Source of the DNA: Hyphomicrobiales bacterium
GTDB lineage: Bacteria > Pseudomonadota > Alphaproteobacteria > Rhizobiales > Rhizobiaceae
Assembly: GCA_900466875.1 (NCBI GenBank)
Contig: UBNQ01000021.1
Location: 1 to 64,000 of the forward strand
DNA: 64,000 nucleotides
Reading direction: 5' to 3'
The translations under genes were made by a program, and so were the position numbers. The first letter of the stretch is position 1. Every line of letters begins with the position of its first letter. Under the pieces are notes generated by a model that ran no database searches, was not told the DNA's origin, and was given only the letters and a program-made list of their open reading frames with translations. Below are positions 27,937 through 36,729 of the stretch, in pieces.

Positions 27937-28119
27937 TCACTCGCCGGCGGCAACCATGTAGCGCGTGTCGGCAGCGACCGGCGGAGCGAGCGATGCGTTG
28001 GCCAGAAGAAAGGCGCATACGACCAGCTTGAGGCTGATCACCGTGACGAAAACGGCTCTGAGCGGATGCGGCTTCGGTTTGTCAATCGTGATCGGCGGTA
28101 AGGCTGCATAGGTCTGCAT
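27937..28119 (-). CDS. Small hypothetical membrane protein (60 aa)
   Basis: A 60-codon frame starting at 28119 with GGAGAG 6 nt upstream. The N-terminus is proline- and lysine-rich (ITIDKPKPHPLR), then a single hydrophobic segment of about 22 residues (FVTVISLKLVVCAFLLANASL), then a short tail. The layout suggests one membrane span or an uncleaved signal anchor. It is 67 bp upstream of the MBL hydrolase gene and could be co-transcribed with it. No homologue recognised. Confidence 0.55.
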   Translation of the reverse strand: MQTYAALPPITIDKPKPHPLRAVFVTVISLKLVVCAFLLANASLAPPVAADTRYMVAAGE

Positions 28120-28426
28120 GAAAACTCTCCAAATTCTATGGCAGGTAAATGGGCAGCACGGCATTAGGTTCCCGAGCGTAACCGACAGGATCCCGGCAGG
28201 ATTGGAAAAAGCTCCGGCTTTTGAGACAATCCCGCGACAGGGAGAAATCTGCCGCCCCCCGCCATCGCATGTCCGCATGGCGGTTGTTCATCGCCGGCTC
28301 ATCGCCGCTTTCGTAGAAATTCTGTTGATTGTTCAAGCCGATCGCGCTTTATCGAGCGCAACGCATTACAATTGCAGGGGTATGTGGCTCGGCGACCCGC
28401 GCCGCACGTCAGGAAAGGAACCGAAC
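28120..28426. other. Intergenic region upstream of the MarR gene
   Basis: About 307 bp between two divergent genes. It must carry promoters for the MarR-led cluster and for the small membrane protein. I see no clear operator, structured RNA or small gene; open frames here lack a ribosome-binding site. Confidence 0.4.
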
Positions 28427-28939
28427 GTGTCTCGATCGATGGCGGCCAGGCCCGTCAGGAAAGACCTGCTGCCCATGCCGGCAGTCGACGAAAGCCGGAT
28501 CGACTTCGACACGATCGAACTGTTCTTTTTCGCCTACAGGGATTTTGTCTCCGATCCGGACGCCATTCTGGCCAGGATCGGCATGGGACGAGCCCATCAC
28601 CGCGTCGTATACTTTGTCAGCCGGCAGCCGGGCCTGATGGTGAGCGATCTTCTGGAAACCCTGCAGATTACCAAGCAAAGCCTCTCGCGCGTCCTCAAGC
28701 ACCTGATCGAGGCCGGCTACATACGCCAGATGGCAGGCGCCAAGGACAGGCGAGAACGGCGCCTCTACCCTACCCTGGCGGGTCGAGAACTGGCTCTTGC
28801 CCTATCGGAGCCGCAATCGACGCGCATCGCCCGTGCCATGGAGGACCTGACGCCGGGCAATCGCGAGGCGGTGAAGGAATTCCTGACGAAAATGCGTGGC
28901 CGCGACGAAAGCTTGCCGCCCGCCGATGACGACATTTAG
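28427..28939 (+). CDS. MarR-family regulator (PetP-like)
   Basis: A winged-helix regulator of about 170 aa from GTG 28427 (AGGAAAGGAA upstream), or 166 aa from ATG 28439. The DNA-binding part reads VSDLLETLQITKQSLSRVLKHLIEAGYIRQ followed by the wing KDRRERRLYPT. It is followed 8 bp later by an OmpR-type response regulator and then a histidine kinase, the same order as the petP-petR pair of Rhodobacter. Ligand unknown. Co-transcription with the two-component genes is likely from spacing. Confidence 0.83.
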   Translation: MSRSMAARPVRKDLLPMPAVDESRIDFDTIELFFFAYRDFVSDPDAILARIGMGRAHHRVVYFVSRQPGLMVSDLLETLQITKQSLSRVLKHLIEAGYIRQMAGAKDRRERRLYPTLAGRELALALSEPQSTRIARAMEDLTPGNREAVKEFLTKMRGRDESLPPADDDI

Positions 28940-28947
28940 GATCGCTC

Positions 28948-29643
28948 ATGACGAAAACACCACCTTCGGACGACGCGCCTCATCTCCTGATCGTCGATGA
29001 CGACAAGCGCATTCGCGACCTGCTCAACCGTTACCTCACCGAACAGGGTTTTCGCGTCACCATTGCAGGCGATGCCGCCGAAGCGCGTCGCAAACTGGAA
29101 GGCCTGCATTTCGACCTCATCATCCTTGATGTGATGATGCCCGGCGAATCCGGCCTTTCGCTGACGAAATCGCTTTACGAGAGGAAGACGATCCCCGTCA
29201 TCCTGCTGACCGCACGCGTCGAGGCGGATGCCCGTATCGAAGGCCTGGAAGCCGGCGCCGACGACTATCTGGCAAAACCGTTCGACCCGCGCGAACTGGT
29301 TCTGCGCATCAACAACATCCTGCGCCGCAGCGCATCGGAAACGCCGAAGATCGAACAGGTGATCTTCGGACCCTTCACCTTCTCCATTTCCCGCAAGGAA
29401 CTGAGACGCGCGGCCGAGGTCATTCGCCTGACCGACAGGGAGCAGGAGATCATGCTCCTGTTCGCATTGCGCGCCGGCGACACGATCCCCCGCCACGAAC
29501 TGATCGGCGACGACAGCGGTGTCGGGGAGAGAACGATCGACGTGCAGATCAACCGCCTGCGGCGCAAGATTGAAGACGATCCGGCCAATCCGGTCTATCT
29601 TCAGACGGTTCGCGGCATCGGCTATCGGCTGAGCATCGACTAG
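28948..29643 (+). CDS. OmpR-family response regulator (PetR-like)
   Basis: A 231-aa DNA-binding response regulator. The receiver domain has LIVDDDKRIRD (acidic pair), the phosphoacceptor Asp in LIILDVMMP and the conserved Lys in DYLAKPFDPREL. The C-terminal winged helix carries GERTIDVQINRLRRKIEDDP and TVRGIGYRL. It receives phosphate from the kinase encoded 32 bp downstream. In Rhodobacter PetR was linked to cytochrome bc1 expression; whether this protein controls the petABC operon in this window is untested. Confidence 0.92.
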   Translation: MTKTPPSDDAPHLLIVDDDKRIRDLLNRYLTEQGFRVTIAGDAAEARRKLEGLHFDLIILDVMMPGESGLSLTKSLYERKTIPVILLTARVEADARIEGLEAGADDYLAKPFDPRELVLRINNILRRSASETPKIEQVIFGPFTFSISRKELRRAAEVIRLTDREQEIMLLFALRAGDTIPRHELIGDDSGVGERTIDVQINRLRRKIEDDPANPVYLQTVRGIGYRLSID

Positions 29644-29675
29644 CCCACAGGGAGCGGTCGGCACAGGGAGCGGCA

Positions 29676-31055
29676 ATGGCCTTTTTCGACACGTTGAGAC
29701 AGAACGTGGCATCACTCAGCCTTCCCGGCTGGCGTCCGTTTACGCGCTGGCTTCGCCGTCGGCTGCCGACGGGTCTCTATACCCGCTCGCTGCTGATCGT
29801 CATCCTGCCGATGCTGTTGCTGCAGACGGCCGTTGCCGCCGTCTTCATGGAGCGGCACTGGCGCATGGTCACCGAACGCCTGTCCGACGGCACCGTGCGC
29901 GACATAGCGGCCATTATCGAGATCATTCGCAGTTATCCGCAGGACAGCAACTACGATGAAATCACGCGGATTGCCGACCGGACGCTCGATCTCACGATCG
30001 TCGTGGAAGAGAACGGACAATTGCCGCCGCCGCGGCCCCGCCCCTTCTTTTCCATCCTGGACGGCATATTGACTGACCAGATCACCCAGCAGATCAAGAT
30101 GCCGTTCTGGCTGGACACGGTCGGTGACAGCAAGCTTGTCGAGATCCGCATCAAGTTCGATCAGCGGGTGCTCCGGGTGTTCGTGCGGCGCGGCTCCACC
30201 TATGCCTCCAATACCCACATTTTTCTGGTCTGGATGATCAGCATCGCACTGGTCCTCGTCCTCATCTCCATACTGTTCCTGCGCGGGCAGATCCGCCCCA
30301 TCCTGTCGCTTGCCGATGCCGCCGAAAGTTTCGGCAAGGGGCAGAAGACGGAAGGGTTTTCACCGCGCGGCGCCGACGAGGTCCGTCGCGCCGGCCTCGC
30401 CTTCATCCAGATGCGCGAGCGCATCGAACGTCAGATGGAACAGCGCACCGCGATGCTCGCCGGCATCAGCCACGACCTTCGTACCATCCTTACCCGCTTC
30501 AAGCTGCAACTGGCGCTCGCCGGCGACAAGCCGGAACTCTCCGGCATGACCGAAGACGTCAACGACATGCAGTCCATGCTGGAAGGCTATCTGGCCTTTG
30601 CCAAGGGCGAGGCGGAAGAGGATTTCGGCACGCTGAAGCTCAGCGAATTGCTGGAGCGTTTCCGCAACGATTTCGAGCTGCGTGGCCGCACGCTCACCTA
30701 TGAAATCGACGGCGAGGACGAAATCGCCGTGCGCCCGAACGCCTTTACCCGGCTGGCAGGCAATCTCGTCTCCAACGCCGAACGTTATGCCAAGACGCTG
30801 CACATCCACGCGAAACACAGCGCCAAGTGGCTGACCCTCACGCTCGACGACGACGGCCCCGGCATCCCGGCTGCATCGCGCGAAGATGTTTTCAAGCCGT
30901 TCTACCGGCTCGACGAGGCACGCAATCTGGACAGTTCCGGCACCGGCCTCGGCCTCGCAATCGCCCGCGACATAGCCCGCGCGCACGGGGGAAATGTGAC
31001 GCTCGCGGACAGCCCGAGCGGGGGCTTGAGGGCGGTGGTGCGGATACCGGCGTGA
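29676..31055 (+). CDS. Sensor histidine kinase (EnvZ-like)
   Basis: A 459-aa membrane kinase. Two transmembrane helices (about residues 37-60 and 188-208) bracket a periplasmic domain of about 125 aa containing a proline/arginine-rich stretch. A HAMP linker (RGQIRPILSLADAAESFGKG) leads to the phosphoacceptor AGISHDLRTILTRFKLQL, then the catalytic domain with NLVSNAERYAKT (N box), DDGPGIP (G1) and SSGTGLGLAIARDIA (G2). The neighbouring OmpR-type regulator is its evident partner. The signal sensed is not deducible. Confidence 0.93.
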   Translation: MAFFDTLRQNVASLSLPGWRPFTRWLRRRLPTGLYTRSLLIVILPMLLLQTAVAAVFMERHWRMVTERLSDGTVRDIAAIIEIIRSYPQDSNYDEITRIADRTLDLTIVVEENGQLPPPRPRPFFSILDGILTDQITQQIKMPFWLDTVGDSKLVEIRIKFDQRVLRVFVRRGSTYASNTHIFLVWMISIALVLVLISILFLRGQIRPILSLADAAESFGKGQKTEGFSPRGADEVRRAGLAFIQMRERIERQMEQRTAMLAGISHDLRTILTRFKLQLALAGDKPELSGMTEDVNDMQSMLEGYLAFAKGEAEEDFGTLKLSELLERFRNDFELRGRTLTYEIDGEDEIAVRPNAFTRLAGNLVSNAERYAKTLHIHAKHSAKWLTLTLDDDGPGIPAASREDVFKPFYRLDEARNLDSSGTGLGLAIARDIARAHGGNVTLADSPSGGLRAVVRIPA

Positions 31056-31135
31056 GGGCGGAATGGGACCGCTTTCTGCCCTATGCAGACAATGGCTGTC
31101 ACACAGCCATAACCTTAGGTTGCCTTAATGCGACC

Positions 31136-32023
31136 ATGATGCACCAAGATGATCTCCCTTTAACTGATGCGTTGATCCAACAGCTAGTAGAGAGGCACAC
31201 GCCTCAATGGGCTAACCTGCCTTTGGATCGTGTAACGTCGTCCGGCACCGATAATGCGTTATATCGCATTGGCGACGAATTGGTCCTTCGTATACCGCGA
31301 CGAGAAAGTGCGGCACTTCTGGTTTCAAAGGAGTTGGACTGGTTACCCCATCTCGATTGCTTGCCCTTGATGACGCCAAAACTACGGTATCGGGGACGCG
31401 TTGATCTTGGGATAAAATGCGAGTTCGGGATATTTGATTGGATGTCGGGGAGCATCGCCACGCCCAAAAACATCGCAAACGCCGAGGAGGTCGCCATTTC
31501 GCTGGCAACCTTCCTGAAGGCCCTCCATCTCAAATCCACCGTCGGCGCACCGATTGCAGGCTCGATCAATAAACTTCGGGGCATTCCTCTTGCGGATATG
31601 TCGGAACGCACCCTTCCAGCCATTGAAATAGTGTCGGATGAAATCGACGCGAAGGCGGCTGTTGAGCTTTGGAACGAAGCGCTTTCGGAGACATATGATG
31701 CCCCACCCGTCTGGCTACATGGTGACCTCAAGGCAGACAATCTGCTGACGGTTGATGGGAAGCTGTCGGGGGTCATAGATTGGGGATTGTCGGCGGTAGG
31801 AGACCCTGCAGCCGATTATGCGACTGCATGGTCTTGGGTGCAGCCGTCTGCGCGAGAGGGGTTCCGGAACGTGTTGGGTTTGAGCGAGGGCGACTGGCTT
31901 CGTGGAAAAGCTTGGGCACTTTATGGAGCAGTAATCGCACTGAGCTATTATCGTGGTGGGAAGAACGAACCGCTCTGTGAACAATGCCGACTTACGCTAT
32001 CTCGGCTTGACCTTATGCTTTGA
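31136..32023 (+). CDS. Aminoglycoside phosphotransferase-family kinase
   Basis: A protein of about 295 aa with the APH/choline-kinase fold. VWLHGDLKADNLL gives the catalytic loop HxDxxxxN, and GVIDWGLSAVGDPAADYA gives the metal-binding Asp. The N-terminal lobe has a glycine-poor loop (SSGTDNALYRIGDELVLRIPR). Many chromosomal members phosphorylate small molecules other than antibiotics, so resistance is not implied. Its DNA is noticeably less GC-rich and uses more A/T-ending codons than the kinase gene before it, which suggests later acquisition. Two adjacent ATGs (31136, 31139) could be the start. Confidence 0.8.
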   Translation: MMHQDDLPLTDALIQQLVERHTPQWANLPLDRVTSSGTDNALYRIGDELVLRIPRRESAALLVSKELDWLPHLDCLPLMTPKLRYRGRVDLGIKCEFGIFDWMSGSIATPKNIANAEEVAISLATFLKALHLKSTVGAPIAGSINKLRGIPLADMSERTLPAIEIVSDEIDAKAAVELWNEALSETYDAPPVWLHGDLKADNLLTVDGKLSGVIDWGLSAVGDPAADYATAWSWVQPSAREGFRNVLGLSEGDWLRGKAWALYGAVIALSYYRGGKNEPLCEQCRLTLSRLDLML

Positions 32024-32066
32024 CCACTTATGGCGTAAATCCGCCGTCAGCTCAGCTTGAGAAGCC

Positions 32067-32408
32067 TCACATCATCCTTCGCCCGTTCGGAACACCCTGC
32101 TCCACCGCAGCCAGCACGATCGCGCCGTTTTCGTCCTCGAAGCCCAATGTCAGCACTTCCGAGCGAACCGGGCCGATCTGGCGGGGCGGGAAATTCACCA
32201 CGCCGAGAACCTGGCGACCGATCAGCGATTCCAGCGTGTAATGCACGGTGATCTGCGCCGATGATTTCTTCACGCCGATTTCGGGGCCGAAATCGATCTT
32301 CAGCTTGAAAGCAGGTTTGCGCGCTTCCGGAAACGGTTCGGCTTCGATGATCGTCCCGACCCGGATATCGACCTTCTCGAAGTCGCCATAGGTGATTTCG
32401 TCTGCCAT
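32067..32408 (-). CDS. csaA: tRNA-binding domain protein CsaA
   Basis: A 113-aa single OB-fold (tRNA-binding, EMAP-II-like) protein: [24 protein letters not shown], the [19 protein letters not shown] core and the [20 protein letters not shown] ending are all typical. Bacillus CsaA has chaperone- and secretion-related activity; the physiological role in proteobacteria is unclear. It lies 19 bp downstream of proC and two genes downstream of the YbjN gene, probably in one operon. The ATG at 32408 fits the family length. Confidence 0.93.
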   Translation of the reverse strand: MADEITYGDFEKVDIRVGTIIEAEPFPEARKPAFKLKIDFGPEIGVKKSSAQITVHYTLESLIGRQVLGVVNFPPRQIGPVRSEVLTLGFEDENGAIVLAAVEQGVPNGRRMM

Positions 32409-32427
32409 GCCTGCGACCCTCGTGTAA

Positions 32428-33243
32428 TCAGCCGCCCAGTTCTTCGGCGCGCGTGCGCGCGGCGGCAATCGCCCTGTCGAAGATCGGCTGGATGCCGTCA
32501 TCCGCCATCAGCACGGAAAGAGCCGCAGCCGTCGTGCCGCCCGGCGAGGTGACGTTCTTGCGAAGCTGCGCCGCGTCCTCGGGGGACTGGTTCAACAACT
32601 CACCAGCCCCCGAGACGGTTTCCCGTGCGAGCCGCATGGCGAGGTCCGCCGGCAGGCCCAACTTGCGACCCGCCTCTGCCATGCACTCGACGAGATAGAA
32701 AACATAGGCCGGACCGCTGCCGGAAACGGCCGTCACAGCGTCGATATCGGATTCGGTTGCGACCCATTCGACGGGTCCGCTGACCCTGAGAAGTTCGTCA
32801 ACGGCCTGACGCTGTGCATCGTCGACGCGCGCATTGGCATAAGCGCCGGTCACGCCACGGCCGATCATGGCCGGTGTGTTCGGCATGGCGCGAACCATGG
32901 CCGCATCACCGAGATGGCTTTGAAGAAAGTTGAGCGTCTTGCCGGCCGCGACGGAGACGACCACAGTCTTCTCACCGACGGCAGGCTTCAACGGCGGCAA
33001 AACCGTGTCCATCATCTGCGGCTTGACCGCAAGGAAAAGAATGTCGGCGACCAGGCCGTCATCCAGGGACGTGACATGACTTGCGCCTGCCGCCGCGATC
33101 CTGGCCTGCATCTTTTCCGACGGCGACGGGTCGACAACAATGATCCGATTGCCGTCAACATTCTTGTCCAGCCAGCCGGACAGCATGGCACCGCCCATAT
33201 TGCCGGCGCCGACGAGGACGATCGATCCGCTGCCAGCCGTCAT
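32428..33243 (-). CDS. proC: Pyrroline-5-carboxylate reductase
   Basis: A 271-aa enzyme for the last step of proline synthesis, reducing 1-pyrroline-5-carboxylate with NAD(P)H. The N-terminal Rossmann motif is [16 protein letters not shown]; the family signature region reads [21 protein letters not shown] with the catalytic loop, and TVSGAGELL and [14 protein letters not shown] follow. The start at 33243 is 2 bp after the YbjN stop, so the pair is translationally coupled. Cytoplasmic, standard length. Confidence 0.96.
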   Translation of the reverse strand: MTAGSGSIVLVGAGNMGGAMLSGWLDKNVDGNRIIVVDPSPSEKMQARIAAAGASHVTSLDDGLVADILFLAVKPQMMDTVLPPLKPAVGEKTVVVSVAAGKTLNFLQSHLGDAAMVRAMPNTPAMIGRGVTGAYANARVDDAQRQAVDELLRVSGPVEWVATESDIDAVTAVSGSGPAYVFYLVECMAEAGRKLGLPADLAMRLARETVSGAGELLNQSPEDAAQLRKNVTSPGGTTAAALSVLMADDGIQPIFDRAIAAARTRAEELGG

Positions 33244-33245
33244 GG

Positions 33246-33746
33246 TCAGCACTCGCCGACTGTTTCGAACAGCACGGCATCCATGGCCGCCTTGGCTTCC
33301 ATGCCGGACCAGACGACGAACTGGAATGCCTGGTAATAGCTTTCGCAGGCGTCGAGCGCGCTCGAAAGCAGCACCTCGACCTGCTGGTTGGTCGGCTCTG
33401 CGCCACCGGCCAGAAGCAGCGACTGGCGAAAGATGATCACGTCTTCCTGACGCCACAGGTCGAAATGGCCCATCAGGGTCTGACCATTCACATGCGACAG
33501 CAGCCGAAGGATCTCGTTCATGCGAGTATCCGGGATCTTGAGATCGAAAGCGCAGGCCAGATGCAGCGCTTCGAAATCCTCCATCCAGGAAAACGATACG
33601 TGGTAATCGGTCCAGCGGCCTTCTACGGTCATGGCGATCTCGTCTTCGCCGGAGCGCTCGAACGTCCAGTCGTTGGACGCAGCGACGAATTCGATCATGT
33701 CGACCGGATTCGATTGACGTTCAATTTCCAATTCCATGAGGCTCAT
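33246..33746 (-). CDS. YbjN domain protein
   Basis: A 166-aa cytoplasmic protein with a YbjN-type (DUF1790-like) fold related to type III secretion chaperones: VDMIEFVAASNDWTFERSGEDEI, a central YHVSFSWMEDFEALHLACAFDL and the C-terminal YYQAFQFVVWSGMEAKAAMDA helix. YbjN proteins affect stress responses and motility in E. coli, but the mechanism is unknown. It is the first gene of a ybjN-proC-csaA cluster. Confidence 0.82.
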   Translation of the reverse strand: MSLMELEIERQSNPVDMIEFVAASNDWTFERSGEDEIAMTVEGRWTDYHVSFSWMEDFEALHLACAFDLKIPDTRMNEILRLLSHVNGQTLMGHFDLWRQEDVIIFRQSLLLAGGAEPTNQQVEVLLSSALDACESYYQAFQFVVWSGMEAKAAMDAVLFETVGEC

Positions 33747-34191
33747 GCGGCACCTTTTAGACCGGAATGAATGCGGAGTTGCGAGAAACGCCAACACGCG
33801 AAACAATTAACCGGAAACAACACTCCCGATGATCTTACGGCGCCGCCAGATTAACGCTCTAACCCTGCCTGGAGCTTACCAGTCCGTTTCGAATCATCAT
33901 TTGAAATCAGTGTAGCTAGACCACTTCACGCTTCCACCCCCTCCCCCTATTATTTCGGTGGGTTACGCACTGGAGCGGTTCGTATCGGAGATCAGCGGAG
34001 ATGGGTAACCGACTCTGCCGACTATCTTTTTCGGCAGTGTCCACAGGGAGGAGTTTTATGGGGGTATATCTATCTCACCGCGAAGGGACATTGCGTCAGC
34101 GCGGCACAGAAAAGTTAATGACGGATACGAATCGGCCTCCCATGCGAACATGGAAGGCCGAAATGATTCCAGGAATTGGTTGGGAGGTGTT
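33747..34191. other. Intergenic region upstream of the YbjN gene, containing a structured block
   Basis: About 445 bp separate the ubiK stop from the YbjN start. The right half (33961-34160) holds three consecutive stems and is listed separately. The left half is the probable promoter region of ybjN-proC-csaA; no strong promoter motif was recognised. Confidence 0.4.
33961..34160 (+). ncRNA. Candidate structured RNA (three strong stems)
   Basis: Three inverted repeats follow one another. GGTTAC (33961-33966) pairs with GTAACC (34005-34010). GAC-T-CTGCCGA (34011-34021) pairs with TCGGCAG-T-GTC (34031-34041) around a 9-nt loop. CGGCCTCCCATG (34133-34144) pairs with CATGGAAGGCCG (34149-34160) around a CGAA tetraloop with one internal mismatch. 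A consensus-like GGGAGGAG with ATG at 34058 lies between stems 2 and 3. No T-run follows, so ends and strand are open. Confidence 0.35.
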
Positions 34192-34452
34192 TCACCCCTG
34201 CTGGGAGGCCAGCCTTGCTTCGAGAGCGTCGATGCGGGCCTTCAGCGCTTCGTTTTCATCCCGCGCACGTGCCGCCATCTCCCGCACCGCCTCGAACTCC
34301 TCGCGCTTCACCACATCCATGCTGTTGAGAAAACGATCGGCCTGCGCGTGGAAGGCCGTTTCCATTTCCTTGCGCACACCTTGGGCAGCGCCCGCGGCAT
34401 CCGTCATGATCTTAGCGAAGTCGTCAAAAATACGGTTGGTTCCGGTCGACAT
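34192..34452 (-). CDS. ubiK: Ubiquinone biosynthesis accessory factor UbiK (YqiC family)
   Basis: An 86-aa mostly helical protein ending in a heptad-like coiled coil (VKREEFEAVREMAARARDE...LEARLASQQ). The N-terminal IFDDFAKIMTDAAGAAQGVRKEME is typical of the YqiC/BMFP family. In gammaproteobacteria UbiK forms trimers, interacts with UbiJ and supports late aerobic ubiquinone steps. Here the function is carried over from the family. The ATG at 34452 has an AGGAGATG-type ribosome-binding site; the gene is divergent from lgt. Confidence 0.85.
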   Translation of the reverse strand: MSTGTNRIFDDFAKIMTDAAGAAQGVRKEMETAFHAQADRFLNSMDVVKREEFEAVREMAARARDENEALKARIDALEARLASQQG

Positions 34453-34640
34453 GTCGTCATCTCCTTGAAGCCGGCGGAAATGCCCCGGCATATCATAAAC
34501 TGATGACAAGGAAGTAGGGCCACCAGCGGTCTGTTGCAAGCTCCATCCACTACTGTGGTAACCGGTTGTGCGATTCCGTCTTGACCGCCACTTTTGGTAA
34601 GGTCATGGTCCGCCGACGTCGGTCTCACCGGGAACAAACA

Positions 34641-35492
34641 TTGTACGAAGCACTGAATCTTCTAGCCATTCTACCGTTTCCAAACATCGATCCGGTGGCA
34701 TTTTCCCTAGGGCCTCTCGCCGTCCACTGGTACGGTCTGGCCTATGTCGCAGGCATCATGATCGGCTGGTTTTATGCCCGCAGGCTGGTCGACCGTCCGA
34801 TGCTCTGGAGAGGCGACGCCGCCCCCATGACCAAGACGCATCTGGACGACTTTCTCGTCTGGATCGCCGTCGGTATCGTCGTCGGCGGCCGAACCGGTTA
34901 TGTTCTCTTCTATGATCTGCCCCCGATGCTGGAAAATCCGCTCCGCATCATCCAGATCTGGAACGGCGGCATGTCCTTCCATGGCGGTCTGATGGGCGCG
35001 ATCGTTGCGATGATCTTGTTTGCACGCAAGAACGCCATTCCCGTCTGGAGCATGTTCGATATCATTGCCGCCGTCGTGCCGATCGGCCTATTTTTCGGCC
35101 GTGTCGCCAATTTCATCAACGGCGAACTCTGGGGACGCCTGAGTTCCGCCCCCTGGGCGATCGTCTTCCCGACCGGCGGACTGTTCGCCCGCCATCCCAG
35201 CCAGCTTTATGAAGCCGCGCTGGAAGGCATCGTCCTGCTTCTCGTGCTGGCGGCCCTGATTTTCGGCTTCAAGGCCCTCAGGAAGCCTGGCCTGATCGCC
35301 GGCATATTCGTCATGGGCTATGGCTTGTCGCGTATTTTCGTCGAATTTTTCCGCGAACCGGATGCGCAGCTGGGTTATCTTCTCGGCACGAACTGGCTGA
35401 CCATGGGCATGGTGCTGTCCACTCCGATGGTTTTGATCGGTCTCTGGGCTGCTCTGCGGGCGCTGGCTGCGGCCCGCACCGCCTCGGCATGA
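34641..35492 (+). CDS. lgt: Phosphatidylglycerol-prolipoprotein diacylglyceryl transferase
   Basis: An inner-membrane enzyme that transfers diacylglycerol to the lipobox cysteine of prolipoproteins, the first lipoprotein maturation step. [22 protein letters not shown] marks the N-terminus; [10 protein letters not shown], the signature [14 protein letters not shown], and [12 protein letters not shown] follow. The start is uncertain: TTG 34641 with GGGAA upstream gives 283 aa, close to rhizobial homologues, whereas ATG 34605 (295 aa) has a poorly spaced ribosome-binding site. The midA-like gene begins 16 bp after the stop. Two lipoproteins encoded downstream would be substrates. Confidence 0.93.
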   Translation: MYEALNLLAILPFPNIDPVAFSLGPLAVHWYGLAYVAGIMIGWFYARRLVDRPMLWRGDAAPMTKTHLDDFLVWIAVGIVVGGRTGYVLFYDLPPMLENPLRIIQIWNGGMSFHGGLMGAIVAMILFARKNAIPVWSMFDIIAAVVPIGLFFGRVANFINGELWGRLSSAPWAIVFPTGGLFARHPSQLYEAALEGIVLLLVLAALIFGFKALRKPGLIAGIFVMGYGLSRIFVEFFREPDAQLGYLLGTNWLTMGMVLSTPMVLIGLWAALRALAAARTASA

Positions 35493-35508
35493 AGGGATCA
35501 AGTCCGCC

Positions 35509-36621
35509 ATGAGCACGCCTGAAACCACTCCCCTGGCCGACAAGATCAAGAACCTCATTCGGACCAACGGTCCGATCACCGTCACGGATTATTTCGCACT
35601 CTGCCTCGCCGATCCCGAATATGGCTATTATCGCACGCGCGAACCCTTTGGCCGTCACGGCGACTTCATCACCGCGCCGGAAATCAGCCAGCTTTTCGGC
35701 GAGATGGTCGGCATTTTCATGGTCCATGCCTGGCAGCAGCACGGCACGCCCGAGAATGTCCGCTTGGTCGAGATCGGGCCGGGCCGCGGCACGATGATGG
35801 CCGACATGCTGCGCGTGGTAAAACGCATAGCACCCGCGCTGTTCGAACGGCTGTCGGTAGACCTCGTCGAAACAAGCGAACGCCTACGCGGCGTCCAGCG
35901 GGTGACGCTCGAAGCCTATTCGACCCTCATCAACTGGCACGACAGTTTCGAAGACGTGCCGGAAGGTTTCTGCCTGATCGCCGCCAACGAACTTTTCGAC
36001 GCGATCCCGATCCGCCAGTTCATCAAGACGCCGACCGGTTTTCGCGAAAGGCTGATCGGCCTCAATATCGATGACGAACTCGCCTTCGCAGCCGGTGTCG
36101 CAACCGTCGATCCGGCTTTGCTTCCGTCTCACACCGGATCCGTTCCGGATGGAACTGTTCTTGAAGTCGCCCCTGCCCGCCAGGCCGTCATGCAGACAAT
36201 CTGCGAGCGTCTGCGCCAGCAGGGTGGCACCGCCTTGATCATCGACTACGGCCACATGGTCACCGGCTTCGGCGATACACTGCAGGCTGTGATGGACCAC
36301 GCGTTCGACCCGCCATTCGCCCATCCCGGCGCGGCGGACCTCACCAGCCACGTGGATTTCGAGGATCTGGCCAAGGTCGCGCTCGCAAGCGGCGTTCACC
36401 TGAATGGCGGTCTGCGTCAGGGTGAATTTCTCTACGGTCTGGGCCTCGCCGAACGCGCCACCGCACTTGCCCGCGACAAGGAACCGTCCGAGCAGCGTCT
36501 CATCGGCGCCGCAGTCGACCGGCTGGCTGGCGAAGGTGCTGGAAAGATGGGCGAACTGTTCAAGGTCATCGCCGTTTCGAGCCCGGACGTGAAGCTCATG
36601 CCGTTCCGCTCGATCGCGTGA
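35509..36621 (+). CDS. SAM-dependent methyltransferase, MidA/NDUFAF7 family
   Basis: A 370-aa class I methyltransferase-like protein. DPEYGYYRTREPFGRHGDFITAPEISQLFGEM is the family block, VRLVEIGPGRGTMMADMLR the SAM-binding motif, and ANELFDAIPIRQF and LIIDYGHM follow. In mitochondria NDUFAF7 methylates an arginine of a complex I subunit during assembly; bacterial members may do likewise, but this is not proven. It is 16 bp after lgt, as in many alphaproteobacteria, and precedes pgeF by 108 bp. Confidence 0.9.
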   Translation: MSTPETTPLADKIKNLIRTNGPITVTDYFALCLADPEYGYYRTREPFGRHGDFITAPEISQLFGEMVGIFMVHAWQQHGTPENVRLVEIGPGRGTMMADMLRVVKRIAPALFERLSVDLVETSERLRGVQRVTLEAYSTLINWHDSFEDVPEGFCLIAANELFDAIPIRQFIKTPTGFRERLIGLNIDDELAFAAGVATVDPALLPSHTGSVPDGTVLEVAPARQAVMQTICERLRQQGGTALIIDYGHMVTGFGDTLQAVMDHAFDPPFAHPGAADLTSHVDFEDLAKVALASGVHLNGGLRQGEFLYGLGLAERATALARDKEPSEQRLIGAAVDRLAGEGAGKMGELFKVIAVSSPDVKLMPFRSIA

Positions 36622-36729
36622 TCATTGGCCGAACCGCATTGACAGATCGGCGGTTTCTGCGCCACTCTCGCCCGCACAAGCAGCCGCATTTGCGTGCATT
36701 ACCTCGTGAAATCAACAGGATGGACGCAT

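Noticed and set aside
31136..32023. Calling the APH-like gene an antibiotic resistance gene
   Set aside because: The fold is shared with many kinases for other small molecules and the sequence does not match a resistance enzyme I can name.
34058..34468. A 136-codon plus-strand frame with a strong ribosome-binding site at 34051
   Set aside because: Its last two-thirds are antisense to ubiK and read as low-complexity Ser/Ala/Arg. The strong GGGAGGAG-ATG remains noteworthy as part of the structured region, but the protein is not supported.
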